Shown here: piece after piece, positions 23,276 through 31,966 of the stretch
How the letters are laid out: every line of letters starts with the position of its first letter
Position numbering within the stretch: the stretch's first letter is position 1
Source: an uncultured Woeseiaceae bacterium
Lineage (GTDB): Bacteria > Pseudomonadota > Gammaproteobacteria > Steroidobacterales > Woeseiaceae
DNA: 32,851 nt
Assembly: GCA_945788625.1 (NCBI GenBank)
Contig: CALZMQ010000046.1
Location: forward strand, 1 to 32,851
Direction: 5' to 3'
Position numbers and translations under genes: made by a program
The notes under the pieces: generated by a model
What the model was told of the DNA's origin: nothing
Databases searched by the model: none
Seen by the model: the letters and a program-made list of their open reading frames with translations, nothing else

Positions 23276-25201
23276 GTGAATGATTTAACCAAAAATATAC
23301 TTGTCTTTATCGTCATCATCGTCGTCTTGCTGTCGGTGGTGCAGGGACTGTCCGGCGTCAGCACCGGCCAGCCACAGAAGAAAGACTACTCGGAGTTCCT
23401 GGCGCAGGTGCGCTCCGGACAGGTGACCATTGCCGTCATCGACGGTGAGCAGATTCGCTTCGGCAAGACCGAGCCGCTGAAGTATTACACCGTCAGCCCC
23501 GAGACCGATAACAACACCCTGATCGGATTGCTGGACAAGAACGGCGTACGGTTCACCGCTGCCGAGCCCAAGAAACAGGGGCTCATCGGCCAGTTGCTGA
23601 TCAGTTCTTTCCCGATCCTGCTGTTGATCGGCGTCTGGATCTACTTTATGCGCCAGATGCAGGGCGGCGGCGGTGGCCGCGGCGCAATGTCCTTCGGCAA
23701 GAGCAAGGCGCGCCTGCTTGGCGAGGACCAGGTGGGCGTGACGTTTGCGGACGTCGCCGGCATCGACGAGGCAAAAGCGGAAGTGGCAGAGATCGTCGAG
23801 TTCCTCAAGGACCCCAGTAAATTCCAGCGTCTTGGCGGCAAGATTCCCAAGGGCGTATTGATGGTAGGCCCACCGGGCACGGGTAAAACGCTGCTCGCCA
23901 GGGCCATTGCCGGCGAGGCTAAAGTGCCGTTTTTCACGATCTCCGGCTCGGACTTCGTCGAGATGTTCGTCGGTGTGGGCGCATCGCGCGTACGCGACAT
24001 GTTCGACCAGGCAAAAAAGCAGGCGCCGTGCATCATCTTCATCGACGAGCTCGACGCCGTTGGCCGGCATCGTGGCGCGGGCCTTGGCGGCGGTCATGAC
24101 GAGCGTGAGCAGACGCTGAACCAGATGCTCGTCGAAATGGACGGTTTCGAAGGCAACGAAGGCATTATCGTCATTGCTGCCACCAACCGGCCCGACGTGC
24201 TGGACCCGGCATTGTTGCGGCCCGGACGATTCGATCGCCAGGTCGTGGTACCGCTGCCGGACGTTCGCGGTCGCGAACTGATTCTCAAGGTACACATGCG
24301 CAAGGTTCCGCTGCACGACGACGTGCGTCCCGGCATCATTGCGCGCGGTACGCCGGGATTCTCGGGTGCCGACCTCGCAAACCTCGTGAATGAAGCGGCG
24401 CTGTTCGCGGCGCGCGCGAACAAGCGCGTTGTCAGCATGGACGAGTTCGAGCAGGCCAAAGACAAGATCATGATGGGCGCCGAACGCCGTTCGATGGTCA
24501 TGAGCGAGGCAGAAAAGCTCAACACTGCCTACCACGAGGCCGGCCATGCGATCGTGGGCTACCTCGTACCTGAGCACGACCCGGTCTACAAGGTCACCAT
24601 CATTCCGCGGGGACGGGCACTCGGTGTCACGATGTACCTGCCCGAGGAAGACCGTTACAGCATGTCGCGACAACGCCTCGAGAGCAGTATCTCGAGCCTG
24701 TTCGGCGGTCGCATCGCCGAGGAGATGGTCAATGGGTCGGGTGGCGTAACCACCGGCGCCTCGAACGACATCGAGCGCGCCACGGAAATTGCCCGCAACA
24801 TGGTGACCAAGTGGGGCTTGTCCGACCGCCTCGGACCGCTGACCTACAGTGAAGAAGACGGCGAGGTGTTTCTCGGCCGCTCGGTAACGCAGCACAAGCA
24901 GGTGTCGGACGATACGGCGCATGCAATCGATGAAGAGGTCAGGCGCATCATCGACTCGAATTACGAACGTGCGAAAAAAATGCTCGAAGAAAATGCCGAT
25001 AAGCTCCACTCCATGGCAAAGGCGCTGATCAAGTACGAGACCATCGGCGAGCTGCAGATCAAGGACATCATGGAGGGTCGCGATCCGCGGCCGCCTGAAG
25101 ACTGGGAAGACACTATCGATCCGCCGAGTCCGGACGACGGGTCCGCGACGGCGGAGTCGGATTCGACTGCGACGATCGGTGGACCTGCCAGCGAACACTA
25201 G
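23276..25201 (+). CDS. ftsH: ATP-dependent membrane zinc protease FtsH
   Basis: Hexameric inner-membrane AAA+ protease that degrades misassembled membrane proteins and regulators such as sigma-32 and LpxC. Seen: 641 residues. TM1 spans about 8-26 (ILVFIVIIVVLLSVVQGL), a periplasmic loop follows, and TM2 spans about 105-124 (LLISSFPILLLIGVWIYFM). The AAA module has Walker A GPPGTGKT (198-205), Walker B CIIFIDELDAVG and the second region of homology AATNRPDVLDPALLRPGRFDR. The zinc site is HEAGH at 420-424. The start is GTG 23276, where the family's NDLTKN N-terminus begins; an in-frame TTG 11 codons earlier is less likely. It follows rlmE as in most gammaproteobacteria. Confidence 0.98.
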   Translation: MNDLTKNILVFIVIIVVLLSVVQGLSGVSTGQPQKKDYSEFLAQVRSGQVTIAVIDGEQIRFGKTEPLKYYTVSPETDNNTLIGLLDKNGVRFTAAEPKKQGLIGQLLISSFPILLLIGVWIYFMRQMQGGGGGRGAMSFGKSKARLLGEDQVGVTFADVAGIDEAKAEVAEIVEFLKDPSKFQRLGGKIPKGVLMVGPPGTGKTLLARAIAGEAKVPFFTISGSDFVEMFVGVGASRVRDMFDQAKKQAPCIIFIDELDAVGRHRGAGLGGGHDEREQTLNQMLVEMDGFEGNEGIIVIAATNRPDVLDPALLRPGRFDRQVVVPLPDVRGRELILKVHMRKVPLHDDVRPGIIARGTPGFSGADLANLVNEAALFAARANKRVVSMDEFEQAKDKIMMGAERRSMVMSEAEKLNTAYHEAGHAIVGYLVPEHDPVYKVTIIPRGRALGVTMYLPEEDRYSMSRQRLESSISSLFGGRIAEEMVNGSGGVTTGASNDIERATEIARNMVTKWGLSDRLGPLTYSEEDGEVFLGRSVTQHKQVSDDTAHAIDEEVRRIIDSNYERAKKMLEENADKLHSMAKALIKYETIGELQIKDIMEGRDPRPPEDWEDTIDPPSPDDGSATAESDSTATIGGPASEH

Positions 25202-25249
25202 CCCGCCTTTTGCACCAGTATGCCGTGCTCTCGCTTAGTCTTTGATCGC

Positions 25250-25312
25250 CTGAAGAATTTTCCTCCTTCGGAAATAGACTCAGTTATTCCACTCGGTCGG
25301 AAAATCCTTCAG
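25250..25312. repeat. Imperfect inverted repeat between ftsH and folP
   Basis: CTGAAGAATTTTCC (25250-25263) pairs with GGAAAATCCTTCAG (25299-25312) at 13 of 14 positions. Inside, CGGAAATA (25269-25276) and TTATTCC (25284-25290) can pair partly. A similar CGGAAA-GACTC phrase recurs at 25349-25358. No T-tract follows on either strand, so it is not an obvious terminator. It sits in a roughly 200-base non-coding gap within an otherwise compact cluster; it may be a dispersed repeat or a structured leader of folP. Confidence 0.55.
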
Positions 25313-25403
25313 CCCAGCAAATCCTTGCGCGATCTTACACGCCTCGCTCGGAAAGACTCCAGTGCCACAGAAATGGATACTGATACTCCATGCAGGGTGC
25401 AAC

Positions 25404-26276
25404 ATGCGGGCTAGCCCCCTGCGTTGCCAGGGAGATGCGAGCGGCCTGTTGCGCCTGGGTTCGATGGAGGTGCGCGTTCCGGCCGTCATGGGCATATTGA
25501 ACGTTACGCCTGACTCGTTCTCGGACGGCGGCCAGTTCGACAATCCCCACACCGCACTGCGACAGGCGGCCATAATGGCCGAAGAGGGCGCCGCGCTCAT
25601 CGACATCGGCGGCGAATCGACGCGCCCGGGCGCCGACAGTGTGTCCGAGCAGGAGGAACTCGACCGGGTCATTCCTATCGTCGAGGCCGTCAGGAATGTG
25701 TGCGACGTGCCGATATCGGTGGATACCAGCAAGCCGGCGGTGATGCGTGAGGCCGTCGCGGCCGGCGCGTCGATGATCAACGATGTATACGCGCTGCAGC
25801 TCGACGGCGCGGTTGAAGCCGCGGCGGAGCTGCAGGTCGCCGTGTGTCTCATGCACATGCAGGGCGAACCGCGTTCCATGCAGCAGGAGCCGCGTTACGA
25901 CGATGTCGTGCAGGAGGTAGGGTCCTTTCTCGAAGCCCGCATCGACAGTGCCGTTGCGGCAGGGCTCGATGAGGACCTGATAGTCGTGGATCCCGGCTTC
26001 GGTTTCGGCAAGACGCACCTTCACAATATCGAGTTGCTCTCAAATCTGCGACAATTGCGGGTACGCGGCCGGCCGGTGCTGGTCGGAGTCTCGAGAAAGT
26101 CGACGCTGGGCGAGATCACCGATCGAAAGATCGACGAGCGCATGCCGGCCAGTGTGGCGGCGGCTGTCGTTGCTGTCATGCAGGGCGCAAGCCTGGTCAG
26201 GGCGCACGACGTGCGGGCGACGGTCGATGCGTTGAAAGTCACACAAGCGGTCTTGGAAGCGGGCGAAAGCGTATGA
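25404..26276 (+). CDS. folP: Dihydropteroate synthase
   Basis: Condenses dihydropterin pyrophosphate with p-aminobenzoate in folate synthesis; the sulfonamide target. Seen: 290 residues. The TIM-barrel motifs are in order: VMGILNVTPDSFSDGG, IDIGGESTRPGA, PISVDTSKPAVM, MINDVYALQ, LMHMQGEPRSMQ, VVDPGFGFGKT and LVGVSRKSTLG. The start is ATG 25404, which puts the first signature about 25 residues in; GTG 25362 in frame would add 14 residues. The stop overlaps glmM ATG (ATGA), matching the ftsH-folP-glmM order known from E. coli. Confidence 0.97.
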   Translation: MRASPLRCQGDASGLLRLGSMEVRVPAVMGILNVTPDSFSDGGQFDNPHTALRQAAIMAEEGAALIDIGGESTRPGADSVSEQEELDRVIPIVEAVRNVCDVPISVDTSKPAVMREAVAAGASMINDVYALQLDGAVEAAAELQVAVCLMHMQGEPRSMQQEPRYDDVVQEVGSFLEARIDSAVAAGLDEDLIVVDPGFGFGKTHLHNIELLSNLRQLRVRGRPVLVGVSRKSTLGEITDRKIDERMPASVAAAVVAVMQGASLVRAHDVRATVDALKVTQAVLEAGESV

Positions 26277-27607
26277 GCAAGAACTACTTCGGCACCGACG
26301 GCGTACGTGGCACGGTCGGCAACGATCCCATGACGGCAGATTTCGCAATGCGCCTGGCCAGTGCGGCCGCGCAGGTGCTGGTACCGACAGGGGGCACGGT
26401 CGTAATCGGCAAGGACACGCGATTGTCCGGCTACATGTTCGAATCGGCGCTCGAGGCCGGCTTCGTCGCGGCCGGGGCCGATGTGTTGCTGCTTGGCCCG
26501 TTACCCACCCCGGGCATCGCACGCCTCACGCAGGAATTCAACGCCGATCTCGGCGTCGTGATCAGCGCCTCTCACAACGCCTATTTCGACAACGGCATCA
26601 AATTCTTCGACCGCTCGGGATCGAAATTGACCGATGACATCGAGCACAGGATCGAGGAACAACTCAAGAACCGGGCTATTACGCTGGAATCGAAGGCGCT
26701 TGGCAAAGCAAAGCGTATTGATACGGCCCGCATTCGCTACCAGGAGTTTTGTGAATCGAGCATGCCGGATGGCGTCGATCTACAGGGCTTGAAGGTGGTA
26801 TTCGACGGCGCCAACGGGGCCGGCTACAAGGTCGGGCCGCGGACGTTGGCGAATCTCGGCGCGGAGGTCATACCGATTGGCTGTTCGCCCAACGGCAAGA
26901 ACATCAACGACGGTTGCGGCTCGATGGAGCCCGGCCTGCTGAAGCTGACAGTGCCGGCGGTACGCGCCAACGTCGGCGTCGCGTTGGACGGCGATGGCGA
27001 CCGCCTCATCATGATCGACGAAAACGGTGAATTGATCGACGGAGACCAATTGCTGTACGTGCTGGCGACTGCGCGTCAAAAACAGGGCAAGCTGAAGGGG
27101 CCGATTGTCGGCACGGTAATGAGCAATCTGGGTCTCGAGCACGCGCTCAATGCGCAGGATATCGAATTCCGGCGCGCAAGCGTGGGCGATCGCTACGTCC
27201 TGGAGGCGCTCAAGGACTCCGGCGGTATCATTGGCGGCGAAACCTCCGGGCACATGATCGTTCTCGACAAGACCACGACCGGCGACGGCCTGATCTGCGC
27301 CCTGCAGGTCCTCGCGGTGATGAAAGAGAGCGGCCGGAGGCTGTCGGAGCTTGTGGAGGGCATGCCCAAGTATCCCCAGACGATGGTCAATGTACGAACG
27401 GAACGGCGCATGGACCCCGGGCAATCGGCCGATATTTGCGATGCCGTGGCGGTTGCCGAGGCAGAATTGGCCAACAAGGGCCGCGTCGTATTGCGCGCAT
27501 CCGGCACGGAACCGGTCATCCGGGTCATGGTCGAAGGAGAGGATGCGGACCAGGTGGTTTCGCTCGCCAACCGCCTGGCGACGGTAGTCGCGGCAGCGGC
27601 GGGCTGA
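26273..27607 (+). CDS. glmM: Phosphoglucosamine mutase
   Basis: Interconverts glucosamine-6-phosphate and glucosamine-1-phosphate for UDP-GlcNAc, feeding peptidoglycan and LPS. Seen: 444 residues, standard. The N-terminus is YFGTDGVRGTVG, the catalytic phosphoserine is Ser100 in ISASHNAYFDNGIKFF, the metal loop is ALDGDGDR (about 237-244), the sugar-binding motif is GGETSGHM, and the C-terminal phosphate-binding loop is RASGTEPVIRVMVE. Starts inside the folP stop (ATGA overlap). tpiA follows after 77 bases with its own likely promoter. Confidence 0.98.
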   Translation: MSKNYFGTDGVRGTVGNDPMTADFAMRLASAAAQVLVPTGGTVVIGKDTRLSGYMFESALEAGFVAAGADVLLLGPLPTPGIARLTQEFNADLGVVISASHNAYFDNGIKFFDRSGSKLTDDIEHRIEEQLKNRAITLESKALGKAKRIDTARIRYQEFCESSMPDGVDLQGLKVVFDGANGAGYKVGPRTLANLGAEVIPIGCSPNGKNINDGCGSMEPGLLKLTVPAVRANVGVALDGDGDRLIMIDENGELIDGDQLLYVLATARQKQGKLKGPIVGTVMSNLGLEHALNAQDIEFRRASVGDRYVLEALKDSGGIIGGETSGHMIVLDKTTTGDGLICALQVLAVMKESGRRLSELVEGMPKYPQTMVNVRTERRMDPGQSADICDAVAVAEAELANKGRVVLRASGTEPVIRVMVEGEDADQVVSLANRLATVVAAAAG

Positions 27608-27623
27608 TAGGGGGTTATGCGCG

Positions 27624-27652
27624 TTGATTTGGCGGATAAGCCCCGGTATCCT
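27624..27652 (+). promoter_or_regulatory. Possible sigma-70 promoter of tpiA
   Basis: TTGATT (27624-27629) and TATCCT (27647-27652) are 17 bases apart in the gap between glmM and tpiA; the tpiA ATG is at 27685. Matches are four of six at the -35 and four of six at the -10, so moderate. Confidence 0.4.
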
Positions 27653-27684
27653 TGCGCGCCTTTTAAGCCTCCGGAAACAGACAA

Positions 27685-28443
27685 ATGCGTGAATTCCTGA
27701 TTGCCGGCAACTGGAAGATGAACGGCAGCAGCACCGGCAGCGCCGAACTGGTTGCGGGCGTGCTCGCGGGCATGCCGGCGGGCAGTGGTTTCAGTGTGCT
27801 GGTCTGTCCGCCGTTCCCGTACCTGTCCGCCATTGCAGGGCAGGTAAAGGGCTCGGCGCTCAAGCTCGGTGCGCAGAACGTCTCGGAGCACGAGTCCGGG
27901 GCCTATACGGGTGAAGTCGCTCCCGCGATGCTCAGGGATATCGGCTGTGAATACGTCATCGTGGGGCATTCCGAGCGGCGCGCGATGTACGGTGAATCGA
28001 GCTTCCAGGTGGCGGCGAAATTCCAGGCAGCCCAGGCCGCGGGGCTTGTACCGATACTCTGTGTCGGCGAGACGCTCGACGAACGCGAATCCGGCGCGAC
28101 CGAGAGCGTCGTCGACTACCAGCTGGGCGCGGTGATTGACGCGGCCGGCATCGGGGCATTTTCCTCGGCGGTGGTGGCGTATGAGCCTGTCTGGGCGATC
28201 GGTACGGGCAAGACGGCGACACCCGAGCAGGCGCAGGATGTTCACAAGCACATACGGGCGCTGTTGTCGGGCCATGACGTGGACGTGGCCGCGGGTCTGC
28301 GGATACTGTACGGCGGCAGCATGAAAGGCGAAAATGCGGCGGGCCTGTTGGCGATGCCGGATATCGACGGCGGCCTGATCGGTGGCGCGTCATTGCAGGC
28401 AATGGATTTTCTGGCGATCGCCAATGCGGCGGCCCGGACGTAA
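27685..28443 (+). CDS. tpiA: Triosephosphate isomerase
   Basis: Interconverts dihydroxyacetone phosphate and glyceraldehyde-3-phosphate. Seen: 252 residues with all active-site elements: IAGNWKMNG (Asn9, Lys11), IVGHSERRAMYGES (His95), and VAYEPVWAIGTGKTATPEQAQ (Glu167 and the flexible loop 6). The C-terminal phosphate-binding LYGGSMKGENAAGLL and GGLIGGASL complete the barrel. Placed between glmM and secG as in many non-enteric gammaproteobacteria. Start ATG 27685. Confidence 0.98.
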   Translation: MREFLIAGNWKMNGSSTGSAELVAGVLAGMPAGSGFSVLVCPPFPYLSAIAGQVKGSALKLGAQNVSEHESGAYTGEVAPAMLRDIGCEYVIVGHSERRAMYGESSFQVAAKFQAAQAAGLVPILCVGETLDERESGATESVVDYQLGAVIDAAGIGAFSSAVVAYEPVWAIGTGKTATPEQAQDVHKHIRALLSGHDVDVAAGLRILYGGSMKGENAAGLLAMPDIDGGLIGGASLQAMDFLAIANAAART

Positions 28444-28462
28444 AGAAACAGTTGGGAAATAA

Positions 28463-28876
28463 ATGGATACCATACAAAAAGCAGTCCTGATCACGCACAC
28501 GCTGATCGCGGTCCTGATCATCATTCTCGTGTTGTTGCAGCGCGGCAAGGGTGCGGATGCCGGCGCGGCATTCGGCGCAGGGGCCTCGGGAACCGTGTTC
28601 GGAGCGCGCGGCTCGAGCAGCTTCTTCTCGCGTGCGACAGCGGTCTGCGCGACGGCGTTTTTCGTCAGCAGCCTCACACTGGCTTACCTGAGCAGCCAGA
28701 ACGCCACGGCACCGAGCAGCCTGCTCGAAGGAGCGCCGGCCGTCGAGACCGAGGCCGAGACGGCGCCCGAGCTCGCCGAGGAGATGCCGGTATCGGACCT
28801 GCCGACGCTGGAACCCACGGAAGACGTGGTCGATTTGCCGACGCTCGAGGAGCCGGTGGAACCGGACCAGGAGTAA
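28463..28876 (+). CDS. secG: Preprotein translocase subunit SecG
   Basis: Accessory subunit of the SecYEG channel in the inner membrane. Seen: 137 residues. The first TM is about 6-25 (AVLITHTLIAVLIIILVLLQ), followed by the cytoplasmic loop RGKGADAGAAFGAGASGTVFGARGSSSFFSR that is highly typical of SecG. The second TM is about 56-73 (ATAVCATAFFVSSLTLAYL), then an acidic, Pro- and Glu-rich tail of about 60 residues, longer than in E. coli SecG (110 aa). GGGA upstream of ATG 28463 serves as ribosome-binding site. The tRNA-Leu gene begins 15 bases after its stop and is likely cotranscribed. Confidence 0.96.
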   Translation: MDTIQKAVLITHTLIAVLIIILVLLQRGKGADAGAAFGAGASGTVFGARGSSSFFSRATAVCATAFFVSSLTLAYLSSQNATAPSSLLEGAPAVETEAETAPELAEEMPVSDLPTLEPTEDVVDLPTLEEPVEPDQE

Positions 28877-28891
28877 GATAGGCAGGAAACC

Positions 28892-28976
28892 GCTCTGGTG
28901 GTGGAATTGGTAGACACGCTGTCTTGAGGGGGCAGTGGCGCAAGCCGTGCGAGTTCGAGTCTCGCCCAGAGCACCA
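28892..28976 (+). tRNA. leuU: tRNA-Leu (anticodon GAG)
   Basis: An 85-base class II tRNA with encoded CCA. Seen: acceptor GCTCTGG paired with CCAGAGC before ACCA, D-arm GGTGGAATTGGTAGACACG, anticodon stem CTGTC/GGCAG with loop TTGAGGG giving GAG at 28926-28928, a long variable arm, and the T loop GAGTTCGAGTCTC. It reads CUC and CUU. The secG-tRNA-Leu(GAG) linkage is the same as E. coli secG-leuU. Confidence 0.97.
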
Positions 28977-28987
28977 AACGCAGAAAC

Positions 28988-29024
28988 CGGCCTGTTGCCA
29001 CACCAGTGGCAACAGGCCGTTTTT
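28988..29024 (+). terminator. Rho-independent terminator after tRNA-Leu
   Basis: A perfect 14-bp stem (28988-29001 with 29006-29019), loop ACCA, followed by TTTTT (29020-29024). It ends the tpiA/secG/tRNA-Leu unit before the nuo operon. Confidence 0.92.
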
Positions 29025-29057
29025 ATAAATACAGGCTGTATTCCGGGCTCGCGACAC

Positions 29058-29066
29058 TGATACAAT
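29058..29066 (+). promoter_or_regulatory. Extended -10 promoter of the nuo operon
   Basis: TGATACAAT (TG at 29058-29059, TACAAT at 29061-29066) fits an extended -10 element. It lies directly downstream of the terminator and 48 bases before nuoA ATG 29115. No good -35 is present, which extended -10 promoters tolerate. Confidence 0.45.
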
Positions 29067-29114
29067 CGCGCGCTGATTGCGACGCGTTTCAGGTCGCCGG
29101 ACAAGCAGGCGAAA

Positions 29115-29471
29115 ATGCTACAAGAATACCTTCCCATCCTGATCTTCCTGGCCATCGCTGCGGGCATCGGTATGTTGTTGCTGGCACTCGGTTTCCTGAT
29201 CGGCCGGGGCCAGAAAGACGCAGAAAAGCTGTCCCCGTACGAGTGCGGTTTCGAGGCTTTTGACGACTCACGCATGAAGTTCGACGTGCGCTACTACCTT
29301 GTCGCGATTCTCTTCATCATCTTCGATCTCGAGATCGCGTTCCTGTTTCCCTGGGCTGTCTCACTCGATACAGTCGGCAAATTCGGCCTGATTTCGATGG
29401 GGCTGTTTCTCGCCATTCTCGTGGTTGGTTTCATTTACGAGTGGAAAAAGGGGGCGCTCGAGTGGGATTAG
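29115..29471 (+). CDS. nuoA: NADH-quinone oxidoreductase subunit A
   Basis: Membrane subunit of complex I near the quinone site. Seen: 118 residues with three TM helices (about 6-29, 62-82, 88-110). The conserved loop is EKLSPYECGFEAFDDSRMKFDVRYYLVAILFIIFDLE, which includes the invariant Cys and the acidic FDLE start of helix 2. The C-terminus WKKGALEWD is the family end. First gene of the nuo operon; nuoB starts inside its last codons. Confidence 0.97.
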   Translation: MLQEYLPILIFLAIAAGIGMLLLALGFLIGRGQKDAEKLSPYECGFEAFDDSRMKFDVRYYLVAILFIIFDLEIAFLFPWAVSLDTVGKFGLISMGLFLAILVVGFIYEWKKGALEWD

Positions 29472-29989
29472 CGGAAACAGCTACGGCGCCGCAGGGCACG
29501 GCCGACGCCGAAGAGGCGGGCGGCAGCCTGCAGAAAAAAGGCTTCGTGGTCACCAACGTCGATGCGGTCATGAACTGGGCACGCACCGGCTCGCTGTGGC
29601 CGATGACCTTCGGCCTGGCCTGTTGTGCCGTCGAGATGATGCAAGCCGGTGCGGCGCGCTATGACCTCGATCGATTCGGCATCATATTCCGTCCAAGCCC
29701 GCGACAATCCGACTGCATGATCGTCGCCGGCACGCTCACCAACAAGATGGCGCCGCCGCTTCGTAAAGTCTATGACCAGATGCCCGAGCCACGCTGGGTC
29801 GTGTCCATGGGGTCTTGCGCAAATGGCGGTGGCTATTACCACTATTCATACTCGGTCGTGCGAGGTTGCGATCGCATCGTTCCCGTGGACGTGTATGTTC
29901 CCGGCTGCCCGCCAACGGCCGAAGCCCTGATTTACGGGCTGATCCAGCTGCAGAACAAGATACGCCGCACGAGCACGATTTCCCGATAA
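29462..29989 (+). CDS. nuoB: NADH-quinone oxidoreductase subunit B
   Basis: Holds the last iron-sulfur cluster (N2) that passes electrons to quinone. Seen: 175 residues. The core is GFVVTNVDAVMNWARTGSLWPMTFGLACCAVEMM, with the Cys-Cys pair. VSMGSCANGGGYYHYSYSVV and CDRIVPVDVYVPGCPPTAEALIYGL provide the remaining cluster Cys. The start is GTG 29462, overlapping the nuoA stop by ten bases; in-frame GTG 29441 would extend it by seven residues. nuoC begins 29 bases after its stop. Confidence 0.96.
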   Translation: MGLAETATAPQGTADAEEAGGSLQKKGFVVTNVDAVMNWARTGSLWPMTFGLACCAVEMMQAGAARYDLDRFGIIFRPSPRQSDCMIVAGTLTNKMAPPLRKVYDQMPEPRWVVSMGSCANGGGYYHYSYSVVRGCDRIVPVDVYVPGCPPTAEALIYGLIQLQNKIRRTSTISR

Positions 29990-30018
29990 CAAGCCGAGCA
30001 ATAACAGCAACAAGAATC

Positions 30019-30720
30019 ATGAGTGATCGTTCCGAAACACTGGCGAGCAGGATCGACGAGCGCTTTGGCGAGCAGTTGCGTCGCGTGTCGTCAACCTGTG
30101 GCGAGCTGACGTTCGAAGTCGACAAGGATGATCTTATCGAGGTCGCTACGGCACTGCGCAATGAGGCCGAATTCGGATTCGAAATGCTCATGGACGTCTG
30201 CGGCGTCGATTACCAGGGCTACGGGAGTCACGAGTGGACCACCAACGAGGCGACCGGCAGCGGCTTCAGTCGCGGCGTGGAGCGCCAGCCGGTGATCCTG
30301 GACGAGGCTGACGAATTCGATGCCAAGCGTTTCGCGGTCGTCTACCACCTGCTGTCCCTGCAACACAACTTCCGGCTGCGCCTGCGCGCGTACACGGGCA
30401 CGAGCAACCCGCCCATGATTCGCTCGGTCGTCGATATCTGGAACGGCGCGAACTGGTTCGAGCGTGAAGTCTTCGACTTATTCGGTATTCTTTTCGAGGG
30501 ACACCCCGATTTGCGTCGCATCCTCACGGACTACGGCTTTATCGGACACCCGTTCCGCAAGGACTTTCCCCTCTCCGGCAACGTCGAAGTGAGTTACGAC
30601 GCCGACGAAGGACGCGTCGTCTACAAACCGGTCAGCATCGAACCACGCACGCTGGTGCCACGCGTTATTCGCGACGACAACCGCTACTCTGCGGATCTCA
30701 AGGATGCGACCGATGGCTGA
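30019..30720 (+). CDS. nuoC: NADH-quinone oxidoreductase subunit C
   Basis: Peripheral arm (30-kDa) subunit of complex I. Seen: 233 residues. An N-terminal alpha/beta part contains MLMDVCGVDYQGYG, FAVVYHLLSLQHNFRLRLRAYTG follows, and the family signature ERVFDL-type WFEREVFDLFGILFEGHPDLRRILTDYGFIGHPFRKDFPLSG is complete. A separate nuoC, not fused to nuoD, distinguishes this operon from E. coli. An insertion after residue 68 (WTTNEATGSGFSRGVERQ) lengthens it slightly. Start ATG 30019. The end overlaps nuoD by eight bases. Confidence 0.96.
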   Translation: MSDRSETLASRIDERFGEQLRRVSSTCGELTFEVDKDDLIEVATALRNEAEFGFEMLMDVCGVDYQGYGSHEWTTNEATGSGFSRGVERQPVILDEADEFDAKRFAVVYHLLSLQHNFRLRLRAYTGTSNPPMIRSVVDIWNGANWFEREVFDLFGILFEGHPDLRRILTDYGFIGHPFRKDFPLSGNVEVSYDADEGRVVYKPVSIEPRTLVPRVIRDDNRYSADLKDATDG

Positions 30721-31966
30721 GATCCAGAGCTACACGATGAATTTCGGACCGCAGCACCCGGCAGCGCACGGTGTGCTGCGGCTGGTGCTGGAGATCGAGG
30801 GCGAGGTCATACGCAAGGCGGACCCGCACGTCGGCCTGTTGCATCGCGGCACCGAGAAGCTGGTCGAGAGCAAACCGTACAACCAGAGCATCGGCTACAT
30901 GGACCGGCTCGATTACGTGTCGATGATGTGCAACGAACATGCCTACGTCATGGCGATCGAGAAATTGCTCGGTGTGCAGGTGCCGGAACGGGCCCAGTAC
31001 ATACGGGTAATGTTCGATGAGATCACGCGCATACTTAATCACCTCATGTGGCTCGGGGCGCATGGACTCGATATCGGCGCGATGACCATGTTCCTGTATT
31101 GCTTCCGTGAACGTGAAGACCTCATGGACTGTTACGAGGCGGTATCCGGAACGCGCATGCATGCCACGTACTATCGGCCCGGTGGCGTTTACCGGGACTT
31201 GCCCGACTCGATGCCGAAATACCAGGAATCGAAGTTCCGCAGCAAAAAGGAACTCGATCGCATGAACGCGAATCGTGAAGGTTCGATCCTCGATTTTATC
31301 GAGTCGTTTACGGATCGTTTCCCGGCTTGCGTAGATGAGTACGAGACACTTTTGACGGATAACCGTATCTGGAAGCAACGCACGGTGAACATCGGTGTCG
31401 TGACACCGGATCGCGCCATGCAACTCGGCTTCTCGGGGCCGATGCTCCGCGGTTCCGGTGTCGAATGGGACCTGCGCAAGAAGCAGCCTTACGCTGCTTA
31501 TGACAAGGTCGACTTCGACATACCGGTGGGCGTCCATGGCGATTGTTACGATCGCTACCTCGTGCGCGTCGAGGAGATGCGCCAGTCGAACCGCATCATT
31601 CGCCAGTGCGTCGATTGGCTGCGGGAAAACCCTGGGCCGGTCATCGTGGACGACCACAAGGTCACGCCGCCGCAGCGCGTCGAGATGAAAGACGACATGG
31701 AATCGCTGATACACCATTTCAAGTTGTTTACGGAAGGCTATTGCGTACCGGAGGGTGAGGCGTACGCAGTAGTCGAACACCCCAAGGGCGAATTCGGAAT
31801 ATACATGGTGTCCGACGGCGCCAATAAACCCTACCGCGTCAAGATTCGTGCACCGGGGTTCGCGCACCTGTCGGCCATGTCGGAAATGGTGGAAGGGCAT
31901 ATGCTTGCGGATGTTGTCGCCGTGATTGGCACGCAGGACATCGTGTTTGGGGAGGTCGACCGGTGA
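30713..31966 (+). CDS. nuoD: NADH-quinone oxidoreductase subunit D
   Basis: 49-kDa peripheral subunit forming the quinone cavity with NuoB; related to [NiFe]-hydrogenase large subunits but without their metal. Seen: 417 residues. The N-terminus is YTMNFGPQHPAAHGVLRLVLE, and HVGLLHRGTEKLVESKPYNQSIGYMDRLDYVSMMCNEHAY follows. Later come RILNHLMWLGAHGLDIGAMTMF and the C-terminal PYRVKIRAPGFAHLSAM, ending DIVFGEVDR. ATG 30713 is chosen because homologues begin near here; ATG 30704 adds three residues. nuoE overlaps its stop. Confidence 0.97.
   Translation: MAEIQSYTMNFGPQHPAAHGVLRLVLEIEGEVIRKADPHVGLLHRGTEKLVESKPYNQSIGYMDRLDYVSMMCNEHAYVMAIEKLLGVQVPERAQYIRVMFDEITRILNHLMWLGAHGLDIGAMTMFLYCFREREDLMDCYEAVSGTRMHATYYRPGGVYRDLPDSMPKYQESKFRSKKELDRMNANREGSILDFIESFTDRFPACVDEYETLLTDNRIWKQRTVNIGVVTPDRAMQLGFSGPMLRGSGVEWDLRKKQPYAAYDKVDFDIPVGVHGDCYDRYLVRVEEMRQSNRIIRQCVDWLRENPGPVIVDDHKVTPPQRVEMKDDMESLIHHFKLFTEGYCVPEGEAYAVVEHPKGEFGIYMVSDGANKPYRVKIRAPGFAHLSAMSEMVEGHMLADVVAVIGTQDIVFGEVDR

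Noticed and set aside
23285..25198. Long open frame antisense to ftsH
   Set aside because: Same mirror-frame effect; the plus strand encodes an unmistakable FtsH.
27956..29275. 439-codon minus-strand frame over tpiA, secG, tRNA-Leu and nuoA
   Set aside because: Runs through a tRNA and a terminator, so cannot be a real gene.
30698..31900. Open frame antisense to nuoD
   Set aside because: Shadow of nuoD; His/Arg-rich composition typical of antisense frames.
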